A stretch of 64,000 nt of DNA from Peteryoungia ipomoeae. Its GTDB lineage: Bacteria > Pseudomonadota > Alphaproteobacteria > Rhizobiales > Rhizobiaceae. The notes under the pieces are model-generated. The model made no database searches and had not been told where the DNA came from. It worked only from the letters and a program-made list of their open reading frames with translations. Positions 18,457 through 27,719 of the stretch are shown here, piece by piece; position 1 is the stretch's first letter, and each line of letters starts with the position of its first letter. The stretch lies in assembly GCF_004912165.1 (NCBI RefSeq), contig NZ_STGV01000001.1:992001-1056000 (forward strand). The letters run 5' to 3'. Made by a program: the position numbers and the translations under genes.

Positions 18457-19745
18457 TCAAGCCGATCGTCTTCAAGAACGCCCGCATCATCGATCCATCG
18501 CGCAAGCTCGACGAAACGGGCACCATCATCGTCGGCGCGGATGGCAAGATCATCGCCGCCGGCGCCGACGCGCGGAACCAGGGCGTTCCGGAAGGGGCTG
18601 AAATCCGCGACTGCAGCGGTCTTACAGCCATTCCCGGCCTCGTCGATGCACGTGTGTTCGTCGGCGAACCCGGCGCCGAGCATCGCGAGACCATCGCGTC
18701 GGCAAGCCGTGCTGCGGCGGCCGGCGGCATTACATCCTTCATCATGATGCCGGAGACGGATCCGGTCATTGATGACGTGGCGCTGGTTGAATTCGTCAAG
18801 AAGACCGCCCGCGACACCGCCGTCGTCAACGTCTATCCGGCAGCGGCGCTGACCAAGGGCATGACGACGAGCGAGATGACCGAGATGGGTCTTTTGCAGC
18901 AGTCCGGGGCCGTTGCCTTTACCAATGGGCGCCATGGGCTGAAAGACAGCCAGGTCCTGCGTCGCGCCATGACCTATGCGCGCGAATTCAACGCCGTCAT
19001 CGCGCTCGAAACCCGGGACCCCTATCTCGGTGCCAACGGCGTAATGAACGAAGGACTGCTCGCAAGCTGGCTCGGCCTTTCGGGTATCCCCAAGGAAGCA
19101 GAACTCATTCCGCTCGAACGCGATCTGAGGATTGCGGCGCTGACCCGCGGACTTTATCATGCCGCCCAGATCTCCGTGCCGGAATCGGTCGAGGCGATCG
19201 AGCTTGCCCGCAAGCGCGGCGCAAACGTGACCTGCGCCATTTCGATCAATCACCTCAGCCTCAACGAAAACGACATCGGCGAGTATCGCAGCTTCTTCAA
19301 GCTCTACCCGCCGCTGCGCTCGGAAGACGACCGCATGGCGATGGTCCAGGCACTCGCCGAGGGTCGCATCGACATCATCGTCTCCTCGCATGATCCGCAG
19401 GATGTCGACACCAAGCGCTTGCCCTTTGCCGAGGCGGCCGATGGTGCGAGCGGTCTTGAGACAATGCTGTCGGCAGCCCTCAGGCTCCATCATGCCGGGC
19501 ATGTGCCGCTAATGCGCCTGATTGAGGCCATGTCGACGCGGCCGGCCGAGATCTTCGGCCTGCCGGGCGGGACGCTGAAGCCCGGAGCCGCAGCCGACAT
19601 CGCGCTGGTCGATCTCGACGAGCCCTGGCTTGTATCGCGCGACAGCCTTCTTGGCCGCTCGAAGAACACGCCGTTTGAGGATGCCCGCTTTTCGGGACGT
19701 GCGGTCGCGACCTATGTCGGCGGTCGCCTGATCCACTCGCTCTAA
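18453..19745 (+). CDS. pyrC: Dihydroorotase-like protein, probably non-catalytic (PyrC')
   Basis: A 430-residue amidohydrolase-fold protein, full length for type I dihydroorotase, overlapping pyrB by 4 bases. Key metal residues are missing. The HxH after the first strand is replaced by ARV ([13 protein letters not shown], 65-73). The HCED-like block reads ALETRD (184-189). The aspartate of the ATDHAPH motif is gone (VSSHDPQDV, 310-318). Histidines H236 and H267 remain. The neighbouring structural motifs [10 protein letters not shown] and [10 protein letters not shown] are well kept, so the fold is under selection. In Pseudomonas such a PyrC' is needed to hold active aspartate carbamoyltransferase together; the same role is inferred here. 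A true dihydroorotase should exist elsewhere. Confidence 0.93.
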   Translation: MIKPIVFKNARIIDPSRKLDETGTIIVGADGKIIAAGADARNQGVPEGAEIRDCSGLTAIPGLVDARVFVGEPGAEHRETIASASRAAAAGGITSFIMMPETDPVIDDVALVEFVKKTARDTAVVNVYPAAALTKGMTTSEMTEMGLLQQSGAVAFTNGRHGLKDSQVLRRAMTYAREFNAVIALETRDPYLGANGVMNEGLLASWLGLSGIPKEAELIPLERDLRIAALTRGLYHAAQISVPESVEAIELARKRGANVTCAISINHLSLNENDIGEYRSFFKLYPPLRSEDDRMAMVQALAEGRIDIIVSSHDPQDVDTKRLPFAEAADGASGLETMLSAALRLHHAGHVPLMRLIEAMSTRPAEIFGLPGGTLKPGAAADIALVDLDEPWLVSRDSLLGRSKNTPFEDARFSGRAVATYVGGRLIHSL

Positions 19746-19755
19746 GCTCCTGGAG

Positions 19756-20379
19756 ATGACCATGCCGACCATCGACTACAGCCTGCTCGGTCCCTTCAAT
19801 GTTGCCGTCGTTCTTGTGCTCGGCTACCTCCTGGGATCAATCCCCTTCGGCCTTGTTCTGACGCGGTTTGCAGGCCTTGGCGATCTGCGCTCGATCGGCT
19901 CGGGCAATATCGGCGCAACCAACGTGCTGCGCACCGGCAACAAGAAGCTCGCAGCCGCAACACTTCTCCTCGATGCGCTGAAAGCAACCGCGGCCGCGCT
20001 GATTGCCCAGGCGGTGTTTGGCCACAATGCAGGCCTGCTTGCCGGCTTTGCCGCCTTTATCGGCCATCTCTTCCCTGTCTGGCTTGGCTTCAAGGGCGGC
20101 AAGGGCGTCGCCACCTATATCGGGACGCTTCTTGGCGTCGCGCCGTTGATGGTCCTCGTCTTCGCCGCCGTCTGGCTGTCGGTCGCCTTCATCACGCGCT
20201 ACTCCTCGTTGTCGGCTTTGATCGCCACACTTGTCATTCCGGTTGCATTATGGATACTAAGGGTTGAGGAAGCGGCACTCGTGACCGCGGCGATGACCGT
20301 CATCACCTACTGGCGGCACAAGCAGAATATCCAACGTTTGATTGCGGGCACCGAGAGCAAGATCGGCGCCAAGGGCTAG
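19756..20379 (+). CDS. plsY: Acyl phosphate:glycerol-3-phosphate acyltransferase
   Basis: PlsY makes lysophosphatidic acid from acyl phosphate and glycerol 3-phosphate in the inner membrane, opening phospholipid synthesis. The 207-residue protein has the family's conserved loops: [37 protein letters not shown] and the late RHKQNIQRL. Five membrane helices are expected, as is usual. It starts 10 bases after the PyrC-like gene with CTGGAG upstream, so it belongs to the same run. Confidence 0.96.
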   Translation: MTMPTIDYSLLGPFNVAVVLVLGYLLGSIPFGLVLTRFAGLGDLRSIGSGNIGATNVLRTGNKKLAAATLLLDALKATAAALIAQAVFGHNAGLLAGFAAFIGHLFPVWLGFKGGKGVATYIGTLLGVAPLMVLVFAAVWLSVAFITRYSSLSALIATLVIPVALWILRVEEAALVTAAMTVITYWRHKQNIQRLIAGTESKIGAKG

Positions 20380-20392
20380 AGAAAGGTTGAGG

Positions 20393-21538
20393 GTGGCTGG
20401 CAGCGCAAGACGAAACGGAATTGCGCTGACGGACCGGCAAAGACTTGCCTGGCTCCGCATTATTCGCAGCGACAACATCGGCCCTGCCACCTTTCGCGAA
20501 CTCATCAATCACTTCGGATCGGCAGATGCGGCCCTTGAGGCGCTGCCGGATCTTTCGCGCCGCGGTGGAGCGGCCCGGACGCTGAAGATCGCCTCCATTG
20601 CCGAGGCTGAGCGCGAAATCGAATATGCGCACAAATTCGGGGCAAGGTTTGTCGGGATCGGCGAGCCTGACTATCCACCGGCGCTGCGCCAGATCGATGC
20701 CGCACCGCCACTGATTGCGGTCAAAGGGGACCTCTCGGTGGCAAGCCTTCCTGCCGTTGGCGTGGTCGGCGCCCGCAATGCCTCGATCAGCGGCACGAAG
20801 TTCGCCGCCATGATCGCCCGTGATGTCGGCCGGGCGGGATACGGCATCGTCTCCGGACTCGCGCGTGGCATCGACACGGCGGCCCACCGTGCATCGCTTG
20901 AGACCGGCACGATTGCGGCGCTAGCCGGCGGTCTCGACCAACCCTACCCGCCCGAGAACCTTGGCCTTCTCGACGAGATGACCAGCGGTCGGGGCTTGGC
21001 AATTTCCGAAATGCCGTTTGGATGGGAACCGAGGGCCCGCGATTTCCCCCGTCGCAATCGGCTGATTGCCGGCATGGCGCTCGGTGTCGTGGTGATTGAG
21101 GCCGCCGCCCGCTCGGGTTCACTGATTACCGCGCGTCTTGCGGGCGAATTCGGGCGGCTGGTCTTTGCCGTGCCCGGCTCGCCGCTTGATCCGCGCTGCG
21201 AAGGCACGAATCGGCTGCTGAAGGAGGGCGCGACCGTCACCACCGGACCGCAGGACGTTCTGGAGGCGCTTGCACCGATTTCTCAACTGGACCTGTTCTC
21301 CTCGCCGGATGTCGAGGAACCGCATTCTGATGGTCGCGCAATGGCCCCTCCCCCCAGCGACGACGACCGGAGCCGGATCGTCGAGGCGCTCGGCCCGACG
21401 CCTGTCGAGGTCGATGACGTCATCCGCCATACCGGCCTTTCTCCGTCGGCAGTCTACCTAGTGCTGCTGGAACTCGACATTGCAGGTCGGTTAGAACGGC
21501 ACCCTGGGGGATTTGTGTCTCTGACCAGTTTCAACTGA
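20393..21538 (+). CDS. dprA: DNA-processing protein DprA
   Basis: DprA binds incoming single-stranded DNA and loads RecA during transformation. About 381 residues. An N-terminal helix-hairpin-helix part is followed by the Rossmann core GVVGARNASISGTKFA, SGLARGIDTAAH, FPRRNRLIAGMA and VIEAAARSGSLITARLA, then a C-terminal winged-helix (LGPTPVEVDDVIRHTGLSPSAV). No ATG is well placed. The GTG at 20393 has AAAGG 6 bases upstream and gives the expected N-terminus, just after plsY; an in-frame ATG at 20342 lies inside plsY. Confidence 0.93.
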   Translation: MAGSARRNGIALTDRQRLAWLRIIRSDNIGPATFRELINHFGSADAALEALPDLSRRGGAARTLKIASIAEAEREIEYAHKFGARFVGIGEPDYPPALRQIDAAPPLIAVKGDLSVASLPAVGVVGARNASISGTKFAAMIARDVGRAGYGIVSGLARGIDTAAHRASLETGTIAALAGGLDQPYPPENLGLLDEMTSGRGLAISEMPFGWEPRARDFPRRNRLIAGMALGVVVIEAAARSGSLITARLAGEFGRLVFAVPGSPLDPRCEGTNRLLKEGATVTTGPQDVLEALAPISQLDLFSSPDVEEPHSDGRAMAPPPSDDDRSRIVEALGPTPVEVDDVIRHTGLSPSAVYLVLLELDIAGRLERHPGGFVSLTSFN

Positions 21539-21724
21539 CAGAGATCGCCGCCCGGACTGCAAGTCGCCGGCCTCGACATAGGCCATGCCGATCAGGTAGC
21601 ACAGCATCTCCGCGCCCTCCCGTTCTGCAACGACGTGGAGCTCGCCCAGCATCTGGCGGATATAGGCAATATTTTCTAAGGATCTGCTCATGTACAGGTC
21701 GGCCTCGAAGTTATCGTTCGCCAT
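21491..21724 (-). CDS. Small conserved-looking protein, function unknown
   Basis: A 77-residue, Met-rich helical protein (ADLYMSRSLENIAYIRQML, then a second helix AEMLCYLIGMAYVEAG) with a basic tail. I do not recognise a family name. The ATG at 21722-21724 is chosen because the longer upstream frame is compositionally unlike it; the ribosome site is weak. It converges with dprA, overlapping its 3' end by 48 bases. The helical pattern could suit a small adaptor or regulatory protein, but this is only a guess. Confidence 0.55.
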   Translation of the reverse strand: MANDNFEADLYMSRSLENIAYIRQMLGELHVVAEREGAEMLCYLIGMAYVEAGDLQSGRRSLSVETGQRHKSPRVPF

Positions 21725-21792
21725 CTCATTGCTCGCAGTCGAAGAGCTGTAAAAGCCATCAAACGCTCCCGTTGCAACCACAATACCTAATT

Positions 21793-21817
21793 TATCTATG
21801 ATTGCAATCAATAGATA
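21793..21817. promoter_or_regulatory. Near-perfect palindrome upstream of topA
   Basis: TATCTAT and ATAGATA flank the perfect palindrome GATTGCAATC, with one extra A on the right arm. It is AT-rich within a GC-rich region and lies 147 bases upstream of topA. It could be an operator for a dimeric regulator or a cruciform-prone site sensing supercoiling; no binding protein can be named. Confidence 0.5.
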
Positions 21818-21866
21818 CACCTCTATAGGTTGTACTTCTGCCTGAGAGGGAAAATCGGCCCTCCCT

Positions 21867-21895
21867 CTTGACCGCAGGCGTTTCGCCCTCCATGT
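21867..21895 (+). promoter_or_regulatory. Predicted topA promoter
   Basis: CTTGAC at 21867-21872, a 17-base spacer, and CCATGT at 21890-21895. The -35 is an exact match to the alphaproteobacterial consensus; the -10 is poor. A short inverted repeat (GGAAC-N5-GTTCC, 21897-21911) follows around the expected start point. Confidence 0.45.
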
Positions 21896-21963
21896 CGGAA
21901 CTCCGTGTTCCGGGAACGACTGCGTGGTGCGGCCGATCGGAAACATGAAGGTGCAGTGTATCG

Positions 21964-24654
21964 ATGAACGTCGTAGTCGTAGAATCCCCGGCCAAAGCCA
22001 AGACGATCAACAAGTATCTGGGTTCCGGATACAAGGTGCTCGCTTCATTCGGTCACGTGCGCGATCTTCCGGCGAAAGACGGTTCAGTGCTCCCCGACCA
22101 GGACTTCGAGATGTTCTGGGAGGTCGACAGCGCCTCGCAAAAGCGGATGAAGGACATTGCCGACGCAGTGAAATCTTCCGACAGGGTGTTTCTCGCGACC
22201 GACCCGGATCGCGAAGGGGAAGCCATTTCGTGGCACGTGCTCGATCTCTTGAAGAAGAAACGCGTGATCGGCGACAAGCCGGTGAAGCGCGTCGTCTTCA
22301 ACGCCATTACCAAGAAGGCCGTGCTCGATGCCATGGCCAATCCGCGTGATATCGACACGCCACTGGTCGACGCCTATCTGGCGCGCCGCGCGCTTGACTA
22401 TCTCGTCGGCTTCAATCTCTCACCGGTTCTGTGGCGCAAACTGCCGGGTGCCCGGTCTGCGGGACGCGTCCAGTCGGTTGCACTGCGGCTGGTCTGCGAC
22501 CGCGAAACCGAGATCGAACGGTTCGTTGCGGAAGAATACTGGAACATCTCCGCTTTGCTGAAGACGCCGCGTGGCGATGAGTTCGAGGCGAAACTCGTAT
22601 CGCATGACGGCAAGCGCATGCAGCGCAACTCCGTGACCAATGGGGATCAGGCCACCAGCATCAAGACGCTGCTCGAAGGTGCGGCCTTTGCCGTGGAGAG
22701 CGTTGAGGCCAAACCCGTCAAGCGCAATCCAGGTCCGCCTTTCACCACCTCGACCCTGCAGCAGGCCGCATCCTCCAAGCTCGGCTTCTCGGCCTCGCGC
22801 ACCATGCAGGTTGCGCAGAAGCTCTATGAAGGCATCGATATCGGCGGCGAGACCGTCGGTCTCATTACCTATATGCGTACCGATGGCGTGCAGATGGCAC
22901 CCGAAGCGATCGACGCGGCACGCTCGGCGGTTGCCGAGCAGTTCGGCCCCCGATACGTGCCGGAAAAGCCGCGCATCTATTCCACCAAGGCGAAGAACGC
23001 CCAGGAAGCCCACGAAGCCATCCGCCCGACGGACTTCAACCGGTCACCGGACAAGGTGCGCAAATTCCTCGATGCCGATCAGCTCAGACTTTACGATCTG
23101 ATCTGGAAGCGCGGTATCGCCAGTCAGATGGCCTCTGCCGAAATCGAGCGGACGACCGTCGAGATCCTGGCGGACAACAACGGCGCCAAGGCAGGCCTGC
23201 GCGCGGTCGGCTCCGTGATCCGGTTCGATGGCTTCATCGCGGCCTATACCGACCAGCGCGAGGAAGGTGAGCCGGCAGAGGACGGTGACGACGAGGACGG
23301 CCGCCTGCCCGAGATCAATGCCCGCGAAAGCCTCGCCAAGCAGAAGATCAACGCCAGCCAGCATTTCACCGAGCCGCCACCGCGCTATTCGGAAGCCTCG
23401 CTGATCAAGAAGATGGAAGAGCTCGGCATTGGCCGTCCTTCCACCTATGCCGCGACGCTGAAGACGCTGTCCGACCGCGAATATATCGTCACCGAAAAGC
23501 GCAAGCTGATCCCGCATTCCAAGGGACGTCTTGTCACGGCCTTCCTCGAAAACTTCTTCACGAAGTATGTCGAATACGATTTCACCGCCGATCTCGAGGA
23601 AAAGCTCGACAAGATCTCGGCCGGCGAACTCAACTGGAAGGACGTTCTTCGGGATTTCTGGCAGGACTTCTTCTCCCAGATCGAGGACACCAAGGAACTC
23701 AGGGTTACCAATGTTCTCGATGCGCTCAACGAAGCGCTGGCACCGCTTGTTTTCCCGAAGCGCGAGGACGGCTCTGATCCACGCATCTGCCAGGTCTGCG
23801 GCACCGGCAACCTGTCGCTGAAGCTCGGCAAATACGGCGCCTTTGTCGGCTGCTCTAACTATCCGGAATGCAATTATACACGGCAGCTGACCTCCGATGG
23901 CGGCGCAGAAGCCGATGCCAGCGGCAGCAACGAGCCGCGGGCGCTTGGCAAGGACCCGCAGACCGACGAGGACATCACACTGCGTTCCGGCCGGTTTGGG
24001 CCTTACGTCCAGCGTGGTGATGGCAAGGAAGCCAAACGCTCCTCGCTGCCAAAGGGCTGGTCGCCTGCCGACATCGACTTCGAGAAGGCGCTTTCCCTGC
24101 TGTCGCTGCCGCGCGAAGTCGGCGCCCATCCGGAAACCGGTAAGATGATTTCCGCCGGCCTTGGCCGCTACGGACCCTTCGTGCTGCATGACGGCACCTA
24201 TGCCAACCTGGAAAGCATCGAGGACGTCTTGTCCATCGGGCTCAACCGCGCGGTGACCGTGCTCGCCGAAAAGCAGAGCAAGGGTCCCGGCGGACGTGGT
24301 CGGGCCGCGGCTGTGGCACTCAAGGAACTGGGCGAGCACCCGGACGGCGGCGCCATTACCGTTCGCGACGGACGCTATGGCCCCTACGTGAACTGGGGCA
24401 AGGTCAATGCCACCCTGCCGAAGGGCAAGGATCCGCAGGATGTGAGCGTCGACGAAGCGCTTGTGCTGATCGCGGAGCGTGCCGCCAAGGATGGCGGCAA
24501 GACCAAGAAGGCCCCGGCAAAGGCCGCCAAGACCACCAAGGCGAAAGCCGCCAAGGATGAGGCCGGCACAGACGCCAAACCGAAGAAGGCTGCAGCCAAG
24601 CCGAAAGCAAAGGCGGCCGCAAAGCCTAAAGCCACGAAGAAGAGTACGACTTGA
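21964..24654 (+). CDS. topA: DNA topoisomerase I
   Basis: TopA relaxes negative supercoils by nicking and rejoining one strand. The 896-residue protein has the TOPRIM domain (VVVESPAKAKTINKYLG; DPDREGEAISWH) and the catalytic ITYMRTDGV with Y303 as nucleophile. One clear Cys4 zinc finger starts at C609 (CQVCGTGNLSL), followed by three GRYGPYV-type topoisomerase C-terminal repeats. The last 55 residues are a Lys/Ala-rich tail (KAAAKPKAKAAAKPKA), common in alphaproteobacteria and likely to bind DNA. The stop codon overlaps the start of rnr. Confidence 0.98.
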   Translation: MNVVVVESPAKAKTINKYLGSGYKVLASFGHVRDLPAKDGSVLPDQDFEMFWEVDSASQKRMKDIADAVKSSDRVFLATDPDREGEAISWHVLDLLKKKRVIGDKPVKRVVFNAITKKAVLDAMANPRDIDTPLVDAYLARRALDYLVGFNLSPVLWRKLPGARSAGRVQSVALRLVCDRETEIERFVAEEYWNISALLKTPRGDEFEAKLVSHDGKRMQRNSVTNGDQATSIKTLLEGAAFAVESVEAKPVKRNPGPPFTTSTLQQAASSKLGFSASRTMQVAQKLYEGIDIGGETVGLITYMRTDGVQMAPEAIDAARSAVAEQFGPRYVPEKPRIYSTKAKNAQEAHEAIRPTDFNRSPDKVRKFLDADQLRLYDLIWKRGIASQMASAEIERTTVEILADNNGAKAGLRAVGSVIRFDGFIAAYTDQREEGEPAEDGDDEDGRLPEINARESLAKQKINASQHFTEPPPRYSEASLIKKMEELGIGRPSTYAATLKTLSDREYIVTEKRKLIPHSKGRLVTAFLENFFTKYVEYDFTADLEEKLDKISAGELNWKDVLRDFWQDFFSQIEDTKELRVTNVLDALNEALAPLVFPKREDGSDPRICQVCGTGNLSLKLGKYGAFVGCSNYPECNYTRQLTSDGGAEADASGSNEPRALGKDPQTDEDITLRSGRFGPYVQRGDGKEAKRSSLPKGWSPADIDFEKALSLLSLPREVGAHPETGKMISAGLGRYGPFVLHDGTYANLESIEDVLSIGLNRAVTVLAEKQSKGPGGRGRAAAVALKELGEHPDGGAITVRDGRYGPYVNWGKVNATLPKGKDPQDVSVDEALVLIAERAAKDGGKTKKAPAKAAKTTKAKAAKDEAGTDAKPKKAAAKPKAKAAAKPKATKKSTT

Positions 24655-27014
24655 AAAAACCGACCCGCGACACCGCCCAAGAGACCGGCTCCGGCAACCG
24701 CAAGAGCCGTCGGGCGGAAGGTGCGGCCCGGGCCAAGGCCGGAAATCCCTCGGCCTTGATCCATGGCGAGGTGCCGCCGCGCGACGTGCTTTTGCAGTTC
24801 ATCACCGACAATCCCGAGCGGGCCTCGAAACGCGAGATCGCGAAGGCCTTCGGGCTCAAGGGCGAGCAGCGCGTGGAACTGAAGCAGGCGCTGAAGGATC
24901 TTGAAAACGACGGCATGGTGCAGAAGAGCCGCAAGGCGCTGAGCCGCCCGGGGGCACTGCCGTCCGTGACCGTCCTCGACATAACCACGCGCGACAAGGA
25001 TGGCGAGTTGATCGGCCGCCCGGCGGAATGGCCGGAGGAAGTAGGTGTGGCACCGGCCGTGCTCGTGCGCCAATCGAGTTCCGACCGCTCCAAGGGCAAG
25101 GCGCCGGTCGGCGGCCTTGGTGACCGCGTTCTTGCCAAGATCTTCGTCAACAAGGATCGCTCGGGGCCTGCCTACACGGCGCGGGTGATCAAGATCCTCG
25201 ACCGTCGCGTTGGCGCGATGCTCGGCGTGATCAGGATGCTGCCCGACGGTGGCGCACGGCTGATGCCAATCGAACGCCGCGGCGAGGAAATGCAGATCGA
25301 TGCAGACGCGCTCGGCGAGGCCAAGGATGGCGATCTCGTCGAAGTGGAAGTCGGAGCGCGCTCCGCCCGTTTCGGACTTGCCCGTGCGAAGGTGCTGAGC
25401 GTCGTTGGATCGGTCGCCTCGGAAAAGGCGATCTCGATGATTGCCATCCACGCCCACGGTATTCCCTATATTTTCCCGCAATCGGTGATTTCCGAAGCCG
25501 AGGCCGCGGAAGCGGCAACCATGGCGCATCGTGAGGACTGGCGCGATCTGCCGCTGATCACCATCGATCCGGCCGACGCCAAGGACCACGATGACGCAGT
25601 CTTCGCCGAGCCGGATCCATCGGAAGACAATCCGGGCGGTGTGATCGTCACGGTGGCGATCGCCGACGTCTCCTACTATGTCCGGACGAAATCCGCGCTC
25701 GACCGCGAGGCGCTGAAGCGAGGCAATTCCGTCTATTTCCCGGACCGCGTCGTTCCCATGTTACCGGAGCGCATTTCCAACGATCTCTGCTCGCTTCGCG
25801 AAGGCGTCGACCGCCCTGCCCTTGCAGTCCGCATGGTGTTTTCCACTGAGGGCCGCAAGGCCAGCCACACCTTCCATCGCATCATGATGAAGAGTGCGGC
25901 GAAACTCTCCTATCAACAGGCTCAGGCGGCAATCGACGGCAAGCCGGATGACAAGACCGGACCGTTGCTGGAACCGATCCTGAAGCCGCTGTGGCATGCC
26001 TATGCGGTGATGAAGCGCGGGCGAGACCGCCGCCAGCCACTCGAACTGGACATGCCCGAGCGCAAGATCATCCTCAAGGAGGATGGCACAGTCGACCGCG
26101 TGCACGTGCCGGAGCGTCTCGACGCCCACAAGCTCATCGAAGAGATGATGATCCAGGCCAATGTTTCGGCCGCCGAAACGCTGGAGAAGAAGCGCCAGCC
26201 GCTGGTTTACCGGGTGCATGACGCCCCGACACTTGCCAAGCAGGAGGTCCTGCGCGAATTCCTCGCCACGATCGGCTTCTCGCTGGTCAAGGGCGGCAAC
26301 CTGAGGTCCAACTCGTTCAACGGCATCCTCGCCAAGGCCGTCGACACGCCGCATCAGACGATGGTCAACGAGATGGTCTTGCGCAGCCAGAGCCAGGCGG
26401 TCTACAGCCCTGAAAACATCGGGCATTTTGGCCTCAATCTGATGAAATACGCGCATTTCACCTCGCCGATCCGCCGCTATGCCGACCTCATCGTGCATCG
26501 CGCGCTTGTCGGCTCGCTCGGCCTTGGCGAGGGCGCGATAACCCGCGAGGAGGAAGCAAGCCTCGACGATATCGCAGCCGAAATTTCGACCTTTGAACGC
26601 CGGGCCATGGCCGCCGAACGCGACACCATCAATCGCCTGATTGCACACCATCTCGCAGGCCGTATCGGCGATGAATTCGACGGCCAGGTTGCGGGCGTCA
26701 CCAAGGCCGGGCTTTTCATCAGCCTGCCGCAATTTGGCGCAGATGGCTTTATACCGGTTTCAACGCTGGGACGGGATTACTATATCTACGATGAAGCGCA
26801 TCAGGCCCTGACCGGCGAGAAGTCGGGACTGGGCTATCAGCTGGGTGACACGGTTGAGGTCAGATTGGTCGAAGCCGTGCCTCTGGCGGGTGCCTTGCGT
26901 TTTGAAATGTTGAGCGAGGGGCGCAAAATGCCCGCTGGCAGCCGCTCCTTCCACAAGGCGGGCCGTCGTGGCAAGAAACTTCCCGGCACTCGCCCACCTC
27001 GCGGACGCCGCTGA
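24651..27014 (+). CDS. rnr: Ribonuclease R
   Basis: RNase R is a 3'-5' exoribonuclease that unwinds and degrades structured RNA. The 787-residue protein has an N-terminal winged-helix region, cold-shock domains and the RNB core with metal-binding aspartates in TIDPADAKDHDDAVF (about 303-318). It ends with an S1 domain (GDEFDGQVAGVTKAGLFISL) and a basic tail. The most likely start is the TTG at 24651, overlapping the topA stop in TTGA, which implies translational coupling; the frame stays open and the next ATG lies too far inside. Confidence 0.95.
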   Translation: MKKPTRDTAQETGSGNRKSRRAEGAARAKAGNPSALIHGEVPPRDVLLQFITDNPERASKREIAKAFGLKGEQRVELKQALKDLENDGMVQKSRKALSRPGALPSVTVLDITTRDKDGELIGRPAEWPEEVGVAPAVLVRQSSSDRSKGKAPVGGLGDRVLAKIFVNKDRSGPAYTARVIKILDRRVGAMLGVIRMLPDGGARLMPIERRGEEMQIDADALGEAKDGDLVEVEVGARSARFGLARAKVLSVVGSVASEKAISMIAIHAHGIPYIFPQSVISEAEAAEAATMAHREDWRDLPLITIDPADAKDHDDAVFAEPDPSEDNPGGVIVTVAIADVSYYVRTKSALDREALKRGNSVYFPDRVVPMLPERISNDLCSLREGVDRPALAVRMVFSTEGRKASHTFHRIMMKSAAKLSYQQAQAAIDGKPDDKTGPLLEPILKPLWHAYAVMKRGRDRRQPLELDMPERKIILKEDGTVDRVHVPERLDAHKLIEEMMIQANVSAAETLEKKRQPLVYRVHDAPTLAKQEVLREFLATIGFSLVKGGNLRSNSFNGILAKAVDTPHQTMVNEMVLRSQSQAVYSPENIGHFGLNLMKYAHFTSPIRRYADLIVHRALVGSLGLGEGAITREEEASLDDIAAEISTFERRAMAAERDTINRLIAHHLAGRIGDEFDGQVAGVTKAGLFISLPQFGADGFIPVSTLGRDYYIYDEAHQALTGEKSGLGYQLGDTVEVRLVEAVPLAGALRFEMLSEGRKMPAGSRSFHKAGRRGKKLPGTRPPRGRR

Positions 27015-27040
27015 CACAGCCTGTTTCAGGAGCCACTGAC

Positions 27041-27472
27041 ATGACCATTCACTCTTCAAGCCGACCAGGCGAAATCGCAGCCGATCAAACCGAGCGACTG
27101 CTTGGGCACTCGATCAAGCGCGGGCTTGTTTGCCGCTGCCCGGCCTGCGGTGAGGGCAAGCTGTTTCGTGCCTATCTCAAGGTGGCCGATCGCTGCGAAG
27201 CCTGTGGTGAAGATCTCCATCACCACCGCGCCGATGATCTGCCGGCCTATCTCGTCATCCTCATTCTTGGCCACGTGCTGGTGGGCGGCTACATGATGAC
27301 GGATATGGCCTTTCCGCTGCCCGCCTGGGTTCATTTTGCCATCTGGGCGCCGATTGGCGTTGTGGCATCGCTCCTGTGCCTGCAACCGATCAAGGGCGGC
27401 GTGGTCGGCCTGCAATGGGCCTTGCGCATGCATGGCTTCGGCGGCGGGAGCGACGACCCAGAGGTTGTGTGA
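27041..27472 (+). CDS. DUF983 membrane protein
   Basis: A 143-residue DUF983 protein. A Cys4 motif for metal is visible in CRCPACGEGKLF and RCEACGEDL, followed by two membrane helices (LVILILGHVLVGGYMM and WAPIGVVASLLCLQ). DUF983 genes are common in alphaproteobacteria, often near cytochrome oxidase or rnr genes; the function is unknown. It starts 26 bases after rnr with CAGGAG upstream and ends the pyr-rnr run. The next 247 bases hold no gene I can see. Confidence 0.92.
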   Translation: MTIHSSSRPGEIAADQTERLLGHSIKRGLVCRCPACGEGKLFRAYLKVADRCEACGEDLHHHRADDLPAYLVILILGHVLVGGYMMTDMAFPLPAWVHFAIWAPIGVVASLLCLQPIKGGVVGLQWALRMHGFGGGSDDPEVV

Positions 27473-27719
27473 GCCTGACGGAAGGTGAATCGCCCGTCAC
27501 GCCCTTCTGACACTTTTGCTGATATCATCGGCCTTTGACGCCACAAATCATCGACGGTCAGTCGCCTGGCGCATTGACAACCGGTCGACTTGCAGTGTGA
27601 ACATTCCGGCCCAAGGCAGCATCAGGAGCTAATACGCAGAATGCCATATCAGATGTTGATCGTCCCTAGCCTACGCGATTGGAACACGTCCTGGAGCGCA
27701 GATTGCGACGGGATGTGCA

